Part shown: positions 46,234 to 55,662 of the stretch, piece by piece
Layout of the letters: each line of letters opens with the position of its first letter
Numbering within the stretch: the first letter of the stretch is position 1
NCBI RefSeq assembly: GCF_002246015.1
Contig: NZ_NOLJ01000004.1
Coordinates: 578,351 to 642,350 of the forward strand
Direction of reading: 5' to 3'
From: Nostoc sp. 'Peltigera membranacea cyanobiont' 210A
Lineage (GTDB): Bacteria > Cyanobacteriota > Cyanobacteriia > Cyanobacteriales > Nostocaceae
Length of the DNA stretch: 64,000 nucleotides
The notes under the pieces: model-generated
Told to the model about the DNA's origin: nothing
Database searches by the model: none
The model's input: only the letters and a program-made list of their open reading frames with translations
Translations under genes and position numbers: made by a program

Positions 46234-47127
46234 CTAACTTTCTGCCTCTTGCTCAGTTTCTAGAGATGCTGAAAAATAGCTATTAATCCAATTCAGTAAG
46301 GGCACTAGTGACACCAGCATACAAGCAGAGTAGAGATCGCCACCCCAACCCTCATGCAGCCATTTAAAAGACGCTTCTTGACCCGTGCCGTGAAAGAAAG
46401 TCAGTAAAGTATTACGAATGATATTGGCAATAATACTAACGATCGCAGCCAGAGATAAAAACGATATAGTTGTCCGCCGTGAAGACAAAGCATCTGTCCA
46501 ATAAAGCAGCATCAAGCCAACGTAGAGAGTCGTAAACAACATTTTCAGCCCTGCACAATAGGGAGCAACTTCTACAATCCGTCCTCCCACATAAAGATTG
46601 ATCTCATCTACGGTTACTTCCATACCAAATTGGTTCAGTATGAAGCCTGCTGTGCCAGCGATGAAGCTTTGGAGAGGCATGGTATAGGGAGCAATGAGAT
46701 AGGGTAATGCTGTTGGGGTTGCTAAAAATACTAGTAGTAGAGAGAATCCTTGTAATCGCAAACCTGCTATTCCCTTAAACCACAAGCATAATCCGATTAA
46801 TATCACGGGCAAGGATAGGTTAACCCACTCTGTAACACCGCTAAGATAAAAAATTGCCCCTAATAACAATAAAACAGCGCCCAAAGGATTGATGGTATCT
46901 GGCAAACGCCTCCACTTTTTCCGGTTCATCCAGCCCAGATAAGCCGCAAATGGTAGGCCAATAATTCCGTGGCTGAAATATTCGTGTTCTGTACTGATAT
47001 TTTTGTGCAGCCAACCATCCAACCAGTGTAGCAATATTGGAGCATAAAGCAGCAGCAAAACGCCTAAAATAGCTAGATTTAACAAGCCTGATGCGTTTAT
47101 ATTTTTAACCTGTTGCTGGAGTGCCAT
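46234..47127 (-). CDS. crtB: Cyanoexosortase B
   Basis: 297 residues, eight or so membrane segments. Exosortase catalytic residues are visible: Cys in EVAPYCAGLKML, Arg in ANIIRNTLLTFFHG and His in LHEGWGGD. Exosortases cleave C-terminal PEP-CTERM sorting signals of exported proteins and link them to surface polymers. The co-located partner gene and the polysaccharide export genes fit this role. The symbol crtB (cyanobacterial exosortase B) is distinct from the carotenoid gene of the same name. Confidence 0.9.
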   Translation of the reverse strand: MALQQQVKNINASGLLNLAILGVLLLLYAPILLHWLDGWLHKNISTEHEYFSHGIIGLPFAAYLGWMNRKKWRRLPDTINPLGAVLLLLGAIFYLSGVTEWVNLSLPVILIGLCLWFKGIAGLRLQGFSLLLVFLATPTALPYLIAPYTMPLQSFIAGTAGFILNQFGMEVTVDEINLYVGGRIVEVAPYCAGLKMLFTTLYVGLMLLYWTDALSSRRTTISFLSLAAIVSIIANIIRNTLLTFFHGTGQEASFKWLHEGWGGDLYSACMLVSLVPLLNWINSYFSASLETEQEAES

Positions 47128-47134
47128 GATTTTC

Positions 47135-47265
47135 AGTATTAGTCATTGGTTATTAGTCATTGGTCATTGGTCATTGGTCATTGGTCATTGGTCATTGGTC
47201 ATTAGTTTTTAACAAAGGACAAAGGACAAATGACTATTGACAAATGACAAATGACAAATGTCTAA
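47135..47265. repeat. TCATTGG 10-mer tandem repeats with inverse AAATGAC words
   Basis: Seven or so copies of tcattggtca in tandem (47150-47205) followed by tandem aaaggacaaatgac words. The two halves are complementary in type, so transcripts could fold. Same family as 19770, 55557 and 60962. Confidence 0.88.
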
Positions 47266-47296
47266 TTTTTAGATGTACATTAAGTATGAATTAACT

Positions 47297-48490
47297 TCAG
47301 GCTACAACGCTGCCCAGGTCGGCAGGAGATAGATTATCTACCTGATAACTTGTTGAGACTGCATTGGCGATCGCTGCTACAACTTCTTTAACTTGGCTAC
47401 TACTCAAACCAGGATACATCGGTAATGATAATATTTGCTTTGACAACTTCTCTGCTTGGGGAAAATCTCCTGGTTGATAGCCTAAGTTAGTAAATGCTGG
47501 CTGGAGATGACAAGGAATTGGGTAGTGAATACCAGTTTGTATTCCCGCGGCTGTGAGTTTTTCCTGGAGTTGCTGGCGTTCTATTGGGCAAGAATCATCT
47601 ACTTTAATCACATAAAGATGATAAACGTGTCCTGTATCACTTTGATTTTCTATAGGGATAATTCCAGCAGTTGCCAAGGGTGCTAGTTGTTTATCATACT
47701 GCTGGGCAATAGTCAAGCGATCGCGATTCCACTGCGGCAAATATGGGAGTTTTTTGTGCAAAATTGCTGCTTGCAAAGTGTCCAAGCGGCTATTCGTACC
47801 TGGTTCAGTATGAAAATACTTTTGCGATGCACCATAATTTCGCAAACGCACCATCTTCTGCGCTACATCTGAATCTCGTGTCAGCAGCATTCCCCCATCC
47901 CCAAATGCTCCCAAATTTTTGCTGGGATAGAAACTAAAAGCTGCTGCTATTCCTACTGAACCAGCGTAATATCCGTCTCTTTGGGCCAGATGGGCTTGGG
48001 CGGCATCTTCAAAAATTAGGAGTTTGTAGGTATCGGCAAAGTTCACTAGATCGCGTGGTGATACCATCTGACCATAGAGATGCACAGGGATAATTGCTTT
48101 GGTCTGAGGCGTAATTGCCTTTGCTGCTTCTCTTAAATCAATTAAAGCAGTTTGGCGATCGCAATCTACCAAAATTGGCTTGGCGCCAGCACGTAGCACT
48201 CCAATTAAGGTGGCGATAAAAGTATTTGCGGGTAAAATTACTTCATCGCCAGCACCAATATTACACGCTTGTAATCCCAGAGCGATCGCATCTGTTCCTG
48301 ATGCCACACCAACTCCATAAGCTGTACCAGATACTGCCGCAAATGCTGCTTCAAAATCTGAAAGTGCTTGCCCTAAAATGAAATCTCCCCGTTCCAATAC
48401 AGATTGGATTGCATCTTGCAATTGTGTTTGAATTGGTTCATGTTGTAACTTCAGGTCTACAAACGGAACTCTAATAGTCATTTTATTCAT
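47297..48490 (-). CDS. DegT/DnrJ/EryC1/StrS aminotransferase
   Basis: 397 residues, PLP-dependent aminotransferase acting on nucleotide-linked sugars. SGTDAIALGLQA, VIVPVHLYGQ-like segment (IIPVHLYGQ), EDAAQAH and the Schiff-base lysine in FYPSKNLGAFGDGG are visible. Upstream of the exosortase genes on the same strand, so probably supplies an amino sugar for the surface polysaccharide. ATG at 48481 is an alternative start. Confidence 0.94.
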   Translation of the reverse strand: MNKMTIRVPFVDLKLQHEPIQTQLQDAIQSVLERGDFILGQALSDFEAAFAAVSGTAYGVGVASGTDAIALGLQACNIGAGDEVILPANTFIATLIGVLRAGAKPILVDCDRQTALIDLREAAKAITPQTKAIIPVHLYGQMVSPRDLVNFADTYKLLIFEDAAQAHLAQRDGYYAGSVGIAAAFSFYPSKNLGAFGDGGMLLTRDSDVAQKMVRLRNYGASQKYFHTEPGTNSRLDTLQAAILHKKLPYLPQWNRDRLTIAQQYDKQLAPLATAGIIPIENQSDTGHVYHLYVIKVDDSCPIERQQLQEKLTAAGIQTGIHYPIPCHLQPAFTNLGYQPGDFPQAEKLSKQILSLPMYPGLSSSQVKEVVAAIANAVSTSYQVDNLSPADLGSVVA

Positions 48491-49230
48491 TACCAGTCGT
48501 CCTCAAAAAATGTTTCCTCACATGGAAAAAATAGAAAACCTTGTACAATTTTCGGTATGAAATTGTCATAGATTTAATCTATTGGGTAAAGGCTTAGATC
48601 AACTATTTAGGCGATTATGGTTAATTCAAAATCACGCCCTCTTAATTTGAGCAACCGAAGTTGCCATCAGACTTCTCTGAAGCCGCCACTCCAACTTCTC
48701 TCAAAATTCAAAAAGTTCAGAAAGTGGGCTTTTCAATAATTTGATAGCTTGCTAATCCGTAGGGATATGGTTGGCCTATTTAGGTCATCCTGCACTAGGA
48801 TTATCATCTCTGGGCACTAGCTGTTATCAGTAAAATGTCTATATTTAATTACACTAATGTCTATTATTTTAAGTAAATTTACTTTGAATGTTCCAGTAAA
48901 AATTTTCCCTTATGTACATAAAGAATGACAGCCCCTTTGTATTGTATCCTTAGCATTAGCTTACCCTGGCTGAATCCAAATCTAACGCAGTCTGATTGCA
49001 AAATCTCAACCAAGAAAGACTACACCAGTGCTAAATAAAGAACATTCAGCACCAGTAACTAGTAACTAGCAGACACCACATCTTGGCTTAATGGAAGGGA
49101 GAAAAAAATTTTGCCCTAAATTTGTTTGTCAGAGGCAAAATTAGGGAATGCTTAAAAATAGCAATTGATAACCTAGAAATAGGACTTGGATCAATTACAC
49201 GATCGAGAAATTATTAAGGTAGCAGTGGCA
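48491..49230. other. Long intergenic region between divergent genes
   Basis: About 740 bases. It includes a diffuse repeat (48655-48690, acttctctgaagccgccact) and a long leader in front of the histidine kinase-like gene. No RNA gene or hairpin of note seen. It must hold the promoter of the DegT-exosortase cluster. Confidence 0.5.
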
Positions 49231-50784
49231 ATGATAGAGCCTGAAAACAAATTATTTGCCCTAAAGGACGGTTGGGATTCTCATGAATCAAGAGAACAGC
49301 AACGCCTCAAAGCTTTGTCGGATTTAGGTTTGCGGCAACCAGAAACGATTCCGGTTTTTGAAGAAGCCACACAGACTGCTGCCCACTTTTTGGAAGCGCC
49401 AATTTCCATATTGGGATTTGTAGATCAAGAACGCCACTGGTTCAAGTCGGCGGTGGGCTTATCTAGACTAGGACTAATGAATCATTTGGCCCAAAGCCGC
49501 CAACTACTACGCCGGGAATCATTTTGTACTCAAGTAGTGGAGAGCTTTCAAATATTTGTAATTAATGATACACATAAACTTACTGATCCAGTCCTTGCTA
49601 GTAGCAAGTTGGTGCAAGATTATGGTATTCGTGCTTACTTAGGAGCGCCACTAATTGATGCTGAGGGACATTGTTTGGGTGCATTGGCGGTGATGGATTT
49701 AGTCCCACGCAATTTTACAACTAGAGACATTGAGTTTTTACAAATCATTGCTCGTTGGAGCATGAGTGAATTTGAACGTAACCGACTCTTGCAAGGGAAA
49801 CTCGAATCAAGCGCTGCTAAGAACGTTCCGATATTTTCACTGAATGAGGAACGTAACACTGAGATTAAAATCACTGCATCCACTCAAGATAGCGACTCTG
49901 TTTCTACTAAACAACTGAAGCTAGAGCTTTTGAGTCAGCTAACTCAGGAGTTACGCACGCCCTTAACATCTGTACTCGGTATGGCTAGTGTTTTGGGACG
50001 TGAGATTTATGGGCCTTTGACGACTAAGCAGAGAGAATATTTGGAAATTATCCAACACAGTGGTAAGTACTTACTTTCCCTAGTAAACGAAATTACCGAA
50101 CTAGGAACTATGGATGAAAACTCAACGGTGCTAAATCTAGCTCCCGTGGATATTGAAATGCTATGCCAACAAGCTATCAATACCCTAGAAGAAGTAGCTA
50201 ATCGTCGCGAGCAAGATATTCGCCTGTCTATAGAACCGGGACGCAGTCGCATTTGGCCTTTAGATAAAGACAAGGTGCGGCAAATGCTTTATCATCTGGT
50301 TTTCAGTGTGATTCAACTTTCGGCTACAGGTAGCATTGTTCGCATTCATGTTTCTTACAAAGAAGATACGCTCAACATTACTATTTGGGTTTCCCATCCC
50401 TGGTTAGGGGACGGGATAACAGAGGTCGATCCTTACTTCCGTCTCAATTCTTTGTCGCTGCTGGAGCTTACAGGTGAATTAGCAACTTACAATACTCATA
50501 CAGAAAGACAAGAACAACTAGATACTTCATCAGTAGCAGTAGAAAATTCCAAAAACTTGAGTGATTCCCACTCAAATTTCTTTGCTACTAGTTCAGGTAT
50601 AAATTTAGCTAAATCACATGGAAGTCTTTCTCGTGAAAGCTTAGGTCTATTACTAAGTTGTCAACTGGCAGAATTGCATGGTGGACATATTTTGATTCAA
50701 GGTTCACCAGAATCAGGATATCGTTATGTGCTTTCTTTGCCACTGCAACTAGCGACTTCCTCACAAGCAATTAGCGATGTCTGA
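49231..50784 (+). CDS. GAF domain histidine kinase-like protein lacking the H-box His
   Basis: About 517 residues. A GAF domain (about 30-180, SILGFVDQERHWFKSAVGL and GAPLIDAEGHCLGALAVMD) is followed by a dimerisation region and an HATPase-like C-terminus ending with LLSCQLAELHGGHILIQGSP. The H-box reads LTQELRTPLTSVLGM, with Gln where the phosphorylated His should be, and the N-box and DxGxG motifs are degenerate (LYHLVFSVIQLS; no GxG in the expected place). It is likely a non-catalytic sensor or regulator of a real kinase. TTG at 49186 is an alternative start. Confidence 0.85.
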   Translation: MIEPENKLFALKDGWDSHESREQQRLKALSDLGLRQPETIPVFEEATQTAAHFLEAPISILGFVDQERHWFKSAVGLSRLGLMNHLAQSRQLLRRESFCTQVVESFQIFVINDTHKLTDPVLASSKLVQDYGIRAYLGAPLIDAEGHCLGALAVMDLVPRNFTTRDIEFLQIIARWSMSEFERNRLLQGKLESSAAKNVPIFSLNEERNTEIKITASTQDSDSVSTKQLKLELLSQLTQELRTPLTSVLGMASVLGREIYGPLTTKQREYLEIIQHSGKYLLSLVNEITELGTMDENSTVLNLAPVDIEMLCQQAINTLEEVANRREQDIRLSIEPGRSRIWPLDKDKVRQMLYHLVFSVIQLSATGSIVRIHVSYKEDTLNITIWVSHPWLGDGITEVDPYFRLNSLSLLELTGELATYNTHTERQEQLDTSSVAVENSKNLSDSHSNFFATSSGINLAKSHGSLSRESLGLLLSCQLAELHGGHILIQGSPESGYRYVLSLPLQLATSSQAISDV

Positions 50785-51112
50785 TCGTGGGGATTGGGGA
50801 TTGTGGGGTCCCCTCTGGGGATAAGGGGTAATGGAGATTGGGAAAGACGTATTTTCTATCTAGATTTGATTAATTCTCTGTGTGCTTTTGCGCTTACCTA
50901 TGCCTTTAAATTTCAACCCTCAATTCACCACTATTTTACGTCAAGCTGTACTAAGTATATGAAGAACTATCTTAACTTCCTATTGGATGATGGCTAGGAA
51001 TAAGAGCGCCATCATGCGATGTGTAATTTCTGTTATTACCTTTTTATAGCTATAGGCATTATGATCAATTCCAAGTTCTGCGTCGGCAGGCTAATTGATC
51101 GCAATGTTTTTT
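50785..51112. other. Intergenic region with G-rich repeats
   Basis: About 330 bases. At 50788-50835 are ggggattgg-type heptamer words and a gggtcccctctgggg pairing. The rest shows no gene. It leads into ictB. Confidence 0.5.
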
Positions 51113-52531
51113 ATGAATTTAGTCTGGCAACGATTTACTCTATCAACTTTACCGCTCAAAGAATATCTTGCTACCAGTTATGTACACCGCTCTCTGGTGG
51201 GACTGCTAAGTTCTTGGCGGCAAACTAGCGTCTTGCTCCAGTGGGGAGATGCGATCGCAGCGGCTTTACTCAGCTTAATATATGCTCTAGCACCTTTTGC
51301 TTCTAGTACATTGGTGGGTTTTTTGCTGGTGGCTTGTGTCGGATTTTGGCTGTTGTTGACTTTATCTGATGAAGTAACACCAGCAAATGTCTCGTCAGTC
51401 ACTCCCATTCACTTGCTGGTATTGCTCTACTGGGGAGTTGCCGCAGTCGCAACAGCTTTATCACCAGTGAAAAAGGCGGCACTTAACGACTTGGGAACCT
51501 TAACCTTGTATTTGCTACTATTTACCCTTTGTGCCAGGGTATTAAGGTCGCCTCGCCTTCGTTCTTGGATTATCATCCTTTATCTGCACGTATCGTTAAT
51601 TGTTAGTGTATATGGGTTGCGGCAATGGTTTTTTGGAGCCACAGCACTGGCGACTTGGGTTGATCCAGAATCTCCTATGTCTAAGACTACAAGAGTCTAC
51701 AGTTATTTAGGCAATCCCAACTTATTGGCTGGATACCTCCTACCAGCAGTAATTTTTAGCTTAGTGGCAATTTTCGTATGGCAAAGTTGGCCTAAAAAAG
51801 CTCTTGCATTAACAATGCTAATTGTCAATATTTCCTGCTTGATTCTGACTTTTAGTCGTGGCGGTTGGATTGGACTAGTGGTGGCAGTGTTAGCTGTGAT
51901 GGCATTGCTACTTTATTGGAAAAGCGTGGAAATGCCTCGTTTTTGGCGTACTTGGTCAATACCGATTGTTTTAGGAGGTTTGATCGGCGTATTGGTGCTA
52001 GCAGTGATATTTGTAGAGCCAGTGCGGCTGCGAGTGTTTAGTATTTTTGCCGACCGTAAGGATAGCAGTAATAATTTTCGCCGAAATGTGTGGGATGCTG
52101 TTTTTGAAATGATTCGCGATCGCCCGATTTTCGGCATTGGGCCTGGTCACGGCTCTTTTAATAAAGTTTATCCCCTGTACCAACGCCCTCGTTACACTGC
52201 TTTAAGCGCCTATTCAATATTGTTTGAAGTGACTGTAGAAACTGGCTTTGTTGGTTTAGCCTGCTTTCTCTGGCTACTAATTGTCACATTTAATACGGCA
52301 CTTTTGCAAGTGCGACGATTGCGACAAATCAGAAGTGTAGAGGGATTTTGGTTAATTGGAGCGATCGCTATTTTGTTGGGTATGCTAGCTCACGGTACTG
52401 TAGATACTGTCTGGTATCGTCCTGAAGTCAATACCCTCTGGTGGCTCATCGTTGCCTTAATTGCCAGCTACTGGACACCTTTAGCTCAAAACCAGACAAA
52501 TACAACTAACTCAGAACCAGCAGTAAATTAA
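51113..52531 (+). CDS. ictB: IctB-family membrane protein (O-antigen ligase superfamily)
   Basis: About 472 residues, ten or more membrane segments. From memory it aligns with the cyanobacterial IctB protein throughout: NLVWQRFTLS near the start, LHWLVLLYWGV-like (IHLLVLLYWGVAAVATALSP), VYSYLGNPNLLAGYL, LTFSRGGWIGLV, DSSNNFRRNVW and GIGPGHGSFN. IctB was linked to inorganic carbon accumulation; the Wzy_C region also relates it to O-antigen ligases, so a glycan role is possible. Start at ATG 51113 gives MNLVWQRF; ATG 51104 and TTG 51095 are alternatives. Confidence 0.92.
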   Translation: MNLVWQRFTLSTLPLKEYLATSYVHRSLVGLLSSWRQTSVLLQWGDAIAAALLSLIYALAPFASSTLVGFLLVACVGFWLLLTLSDEVTPANVSSVTPIHLLVLLYWGVAAVATALSPVKKAALNDLGTLTLYLLLFTLCARVLRSPRLRSWIIILYLHVSLIVSVYGLRQWFFGATALATWVDPESPMSKTTRVYSYLGNPNLLAGYLLPAVIFSLVAIFVWQSWPKKALALTMLIVNISCLILTFSRGGWIGLVVAVLAVMALLLYWKSVEMPRFWRTWSIPIVLGGLIGVLVLAVIFVEPVRLRVFSIFADRKDSSNNFRRNVWDAVFEMIRDRPIFGIGPGHGSFNKVYPLYQRPRYTALSAYSILFEVTVETGFVGLACFLWLLIVTFNTALLQVRRLRQIRSVEGFWLIGAIAILLGMLAHGTVDTVWYRPEVNTLWWLIVALIASYWTPLAQNQTNTTNSEPAVN

Positions 52532-52538
52532 CATAAAT

Positions 52539-52577
52539 AAGTTGTCAGTTGTTTTCTTACCGGACAACTGACAACTT
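52539..52577. terminator. Bidirectional terminator between ictB and the WGxxG protein gene
   Basis: aagttgtcagttgt (52539-52552) and acaactgacaactt (52564-52577) pair perfectly over 14 bases around an 11-base loop. It lies eight bases after the ictB stop and ten bases before the opposing stop. Confidence 0.85.
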
Positions 52578-52586
52578 TTGAATTGT

Positions 52587-52868
52587 CTAATCTCTGTAGG
52601 TAGTGGCACTTGGGGCATTAGGATCGCGATAAGCTACAGGTTCGCGATCGTTCTTTTTGCCAGCCAACCCGCCTAGACCGAATAAACCAAGCAATCCTAG
52701 CCAACCCCAATCAAAATCGTTGCGATCCTCAGTAGTCGTTGTTGGAGCAGTAGTAGTGGTTCCGGTATCATTAGTTGTCTGAGCTTGTGCAGATAGAGTT
52801 AAAGGTAAAATTCCCATACTCAAGGTGAGAACGCCAGCGCCAACAGCTGTAATGAAATTACTTTTCAT
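52587..52868 (-). CDS. Small exported protein with WGWLGLLGL anchor
   Basis: 93 residues: signal peptide (about 1-30, ending LSAQAQ), a Thr-rich spacer with acidic end (TTEDRNDFD), then a hydrophobic WGWLGLLGLFGLGGLAG segment followed by KK. Resembles the WGxxGxxG small membrane protein family common in cyanobacteria. The layout recalls C-terminal sorting signals, but some 20 residues follow the basic pair. Confidence 0.8.
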   Translation of the reverse strand: MKSNFITAVGAGVLTLSMGILPLTLSAQAQTTNDTGTTTTAPTTTTEDRNDFDWGWLGLLGLFGLGGLAGKKNDREPVAYRDPNAPSATTYRD

Positions 52869-53050
52869 AAGTTGTAAAAGTTCCTGATGTCATCCGAAGT
52901 TACTCACCACTATATCGGTTCTCAACCTTAACAAAATCAATCTGCGGCTATAAACTAGGCATTTTCATAACTCACGCTGTGGATATACAACATGGTTTTA
53001 ACAGTAATCGATTTCTCATTCTGGTATGGTAGTTTGACCACACGTTACCC

Positions 53051-53518
53051 TTAATAGCTTTTCATTGCCCGTTGAATGTCACGCTGGTCTTGGCGTCGTT
53101 TCAGGTCTTCTCGTTTATCGTGGAGCTTTTTACCTTTGCCAAGGGCTATACTCACTTTTAGCCAGCCTCGTTTGAGATACATTTTCAAAGGGATTAAAGT
53201 TAAACCCTGCTGTTCGACTTTGCCAATTAGCTTACGGAGTTCTTGACGATGCAATAATAGCTTGCGTGTACGCCGTGGTTCATGATTAAAATATTGTCCA
53301 CTAGCGTTGTAAGGCGAGATATGCACATTGATCAACCATGCTTCGCCATTGCGAAGCAAAGCATAGCCATCTTGGAGATTGACTTTACCCGCACGAATCG
53401 ACTTCACCTCTGTTCCTGTCAACTCAATTCCAGCTTCGTAAGTTTCTAGAATTTCATACAAATAACGGGCTTGACGGTTGTCGCAAATAACTTTGTAACC
53501 TTCGTTCTTGTCGCTCAT
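53051..53518 (-). CDS. smpB: SsrA-binding protein
   Basis: 155 residues. Binds tmRNA and brings it to stalled ribosomes for trans-translation. EAGIELTGTEVKSIRAGKVNL and NAYISPY-like HISPYNASGQYFNHEPRRTRKLLLH are conserved, and the C-terminal basic KKLHDKREDLKRRQ helix reaches into the ribosome. tmRNA itself is not within the window. Confidence 0.97.
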   Translation of the reverse strand: MSDKNEGYKVICDNRQARYLYEILETYEAGIELTGTEVKSIRAGKVNLQDGYALLRNGEAWLINVHISPYNASGQYFNHEPRRTRKLLLHRQELRKLIGKVEQQGLTLIPLKMYLKRGWLKVSIALGKGKKLHDKREDLKRRQDQRDIQRAMKSY

Positions 53519-54169
53519 TGATAATTTTGTGTGCTTTAAATGTACCTAAAAAATTATTTGGATTGGCTTGTGAATTATACGGTGTATCTTAGAACCGCTA
53601 GAAATGGTGAACTGTATATCACTAATTTAGCTTTTCTAAGTTCACAATTAAGGTTTTCTGGCAACTTTAAGTTAGCTGATAGCCATTACCTCTGAGGTTT
53701 CATAGAACAAGTTACTTGAGCAACTTGTCTCACCAAGCCTGATTTTGTGCAGTTTCACAAATAGGACTTACACATCAAGTAAAGGCAATACCCTTGGGAA
53801 GCCGCTTGTACGAAAGACTCCGCGTAACTTGCTTCTTTGCGTTTAGATGAATTGCCCTCACTCCCTTTTTGCATAAATCCTGACAAATAATTGGTATGAC
53901 GCTAATGAACATTTACTCTCCTTGATTGATGAGTTGTTACAAATTACAAAGCTCTCTATACCTCCTAAGCACAGGGAGTCTAAGGTGGTTACACTTAGTT
54001 AACCTTCCTAATGATTTAAGATTTTCTTTATAAATAAACCCTGAGAGCACTCATTAGCTGGTAATCCTGTCATAGTATGAAACATAAGAACACTATTATT
54101 GTCTGTGTTCAGTAACGGAGTACATAAAAGCAAATTTCTGAGTAAAAAAATGCTAGGGGTGTATTATCC
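53519..54169. other. Intergenic region between smpB and a response regulator
   Basis: About 650 bases, no open frame of interest. A weak dispersed repeat (gggaagccgcttgtacgaaa, 53799-53818) is present. It should contain divergent promoters. Confidence 0.5.
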
Positions 54170-54853
54170 ATGCCCTTGACGATCCTTGTAGTGGATGATG
54201 ATTTGGGCACTCGTCTGTCTGTTAGCGACTATCTTGAACTGTCTGGCTACTCAGTGATCACGGCTAATGACGGTCAAGAGGCTTTGTTTATGGTGGATGA
54301 GTATCATCCTGATTTGATTGTCACGGATATTGTTATGCCACGGATGAATGGCTATGAACTGGTGCGCCGGGTGCGTCAACAACCAGTATTTCGTTTATTG
54401 CCTGTAATTTTATTAACGGCACGCATTAAGACCCAAGAAAGAATTCTGGGCTACCAGTCAGGGTGCGATTTATACTTACCCAAGCCTTTTGAACTGGAAG
54501 AGTTAGCAGCAGCAATCCGCAATCTTTTGGAGCGATCGCAAATTATCCAATCAGAGTATCGTTTTTCTCATAAAGATAGTTTGGGCATTTCCGGCTTGAC
54601 AAAAGCGGGGGATGCCCATAATTCTCTGTCCACTCAAATTCAGCAATCTCATCTCCACTCAGCCCTAACTCACAGAGAACAGGAAGTCTTAGAGTTATTA
54701 ACTCACGGTCTTTCTAATGCCGAAATGGGTCATCAGCTACACCTGAGTCCTCGAACTGTGGAAAAGTACGTTAGCAGTTTATTGAGAAAAACCTCAACCA
54801 GCAACCGCGCGGAATTAGTCCGTTTTGCGATGAAGCATGGTTTAGTGGAATAA
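54170..54853 (+). CDS. Response regulator with LuxR-type HTH
   Basis: 227 residues. Receiver: VVDDD at the N-terminus, phospho-acceptor in IVTDIVMPRMNGYEL, LLTAR and LPKPFELEE (switch Lys). HTH: LTHREQEVLELLTHGLSNAEMGHQL with SPRTVEKYVSSLLRKT. The C-terminal sequence SNRAELVRFAMKHGLVE is like that of the cyanobacterial NrrA/ManR-style regulators, but a specific assignment is not possible. No kinase gene adjoins. Confidence 0.93.
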   Translation: MPLTILVVDDDLGTRLSVSDYLELSGYSVITANDGQEALFMVDEYHPDLIVTDIVMPRMNGYELVRRVRQQPVFRLLPVILLTARIKTQERILGYQSGCDLYLPKPFELEELAAAIRNLLERSQIIQSEYRFSHKDSLGISGLTKAGDAHNSLSTQIQQSHLHSALTHREQEVLELLTHGLSNAEMGHQLHLSPRTVEKYVSSLLRKTSTSNRAELVRFAMKHGLVE

Positions 54854-54854
54854 A

Positions 54855-55045
54855 AGTTAGGAGTTAAGAGTTAGGAGTGAGGAATTAAAACTCCTAATAT
54901 CACGTCCGCTTGGTTACTTATTAAACCTCAAGAACCCCACCCCGCCAAAGCTACGCTTTGTCTCCCCTCCCCGCAGGCGGGGAGGGGCTGGGGGTGGGGT
55001 GCAATGATTGTGGAAATCATAACTAATTAATTACCCGGACATGAT
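54855..55045. repeat. Composite repeat block (TTAGGAGT words, GC hairpin, 1-75 family)
   Basis: First gttaggagttaagagttagg words (54856-54890). Then an imperfect inverted block with cccctccccgcaggcggggagg (over 20 positions in total, 54963-54985). Then ggtggggtgcaatga and aatcataactaatta, matching the start of the window. Confidence 0.75.
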
Positions 55046-55064
55046 CTAACTCATAACTCCTCAC

Positions 55065-55544
55065 TCATAACTCTTCACTTTTAACTTTTGTGAGCAGACC
55101 TTCACAAGCATCGATCAGTAAATCAATAACCTGATTAAATCCCTCTTGACCACCGTAATAGGGATCTGGAACTTCCTTTAGAGTGTGTCGAGAGCAAAAC
55201 TCGCACATCAAACGCACTTTATGCTGATATTGCTTAGTTTGATCGAGAGTGAGGATGTTCTCATAATTTTCTCGATCCATAGCCAAAATCAAATCAAAGT
55301 CTTGAAAGTCTGACTTTTGAAACTGGCGTGCTCGACCACGCAGTTTAATTCCCAACTTAGCAGCCGCCGCCGCACTCATGCGTCTGTCAGGTGAGCTACC
55401 AACGTGATAGCTAGATGTACCAGCAGAGTCACAGAGGATGTGTTCGCTCAAGCCAGCCTGCTCAATTAGATGATTCATGACGTTTTCTGCCGATGGCGAT
55501 CGGCAGATATTACCTAAGCAGACAAACAGCAACTTGTAAGGCAT
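55065..55544 (-). CDS. Low molecular weight protein tyrosine phosphatase
   Basis: About 159 residues. Catalytic P-loop CLGNICRSP (CX5R) near the N-terminus and the general-acid motif DPYYGG near the C-terminus. In cyanobacteria such enzymes may oppose tyrosine phosphorylation in polysaccharide export. The ATG at 55544 (MPYKLLFVCLG) is chosen; upstream codons up to 55574 are within repeat sequence. Confidence 0.95.
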   Translation of the reverse strand: MPYKLLFVCLGNICRSPSAENVMNHLIEQAGLSEHILCDSAGTSSYHVGSSPDRRMSAAAAAKLGIKLRGRARQFQKSDFQDFDLILAMDRENYENILTLDQTKQYQHKVRLMCEFCSRHTLKEVPDPYYGGQEGFNQVIDLLIDACEGLLTKVKSEEL

Positions 55545-55556
55545 AGATATACTTTG

Positions 55557-55662
55557 TCCTTTGTCAATAGTCATTTGCCCTTTGTCAATAGTCTTTTGTC
55601 CTTTGTCTTTTGACTAATGACCAATGACTAATGACCAATGACTAATGACTAATGACCAATGA
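55557..55662. repeat. TTGTCCTTTG and AATGACT tandem repeats
   Basis: ctttgtcaatagtc words (55558-55608) followed by tandem aatgaccaatgactaatgac words (55614-55660). Its order and inverse complementarity repeat the pattern of the blocks at 19770 and 47135. Confidence 0.88.

Noticed and set aside
50794-50997. 67-residue plus-strand frame after the histidine kinase-like gene
   Set aside because: Starts in G-rich repeat sequence and shows no motif or ribosome-binding site.
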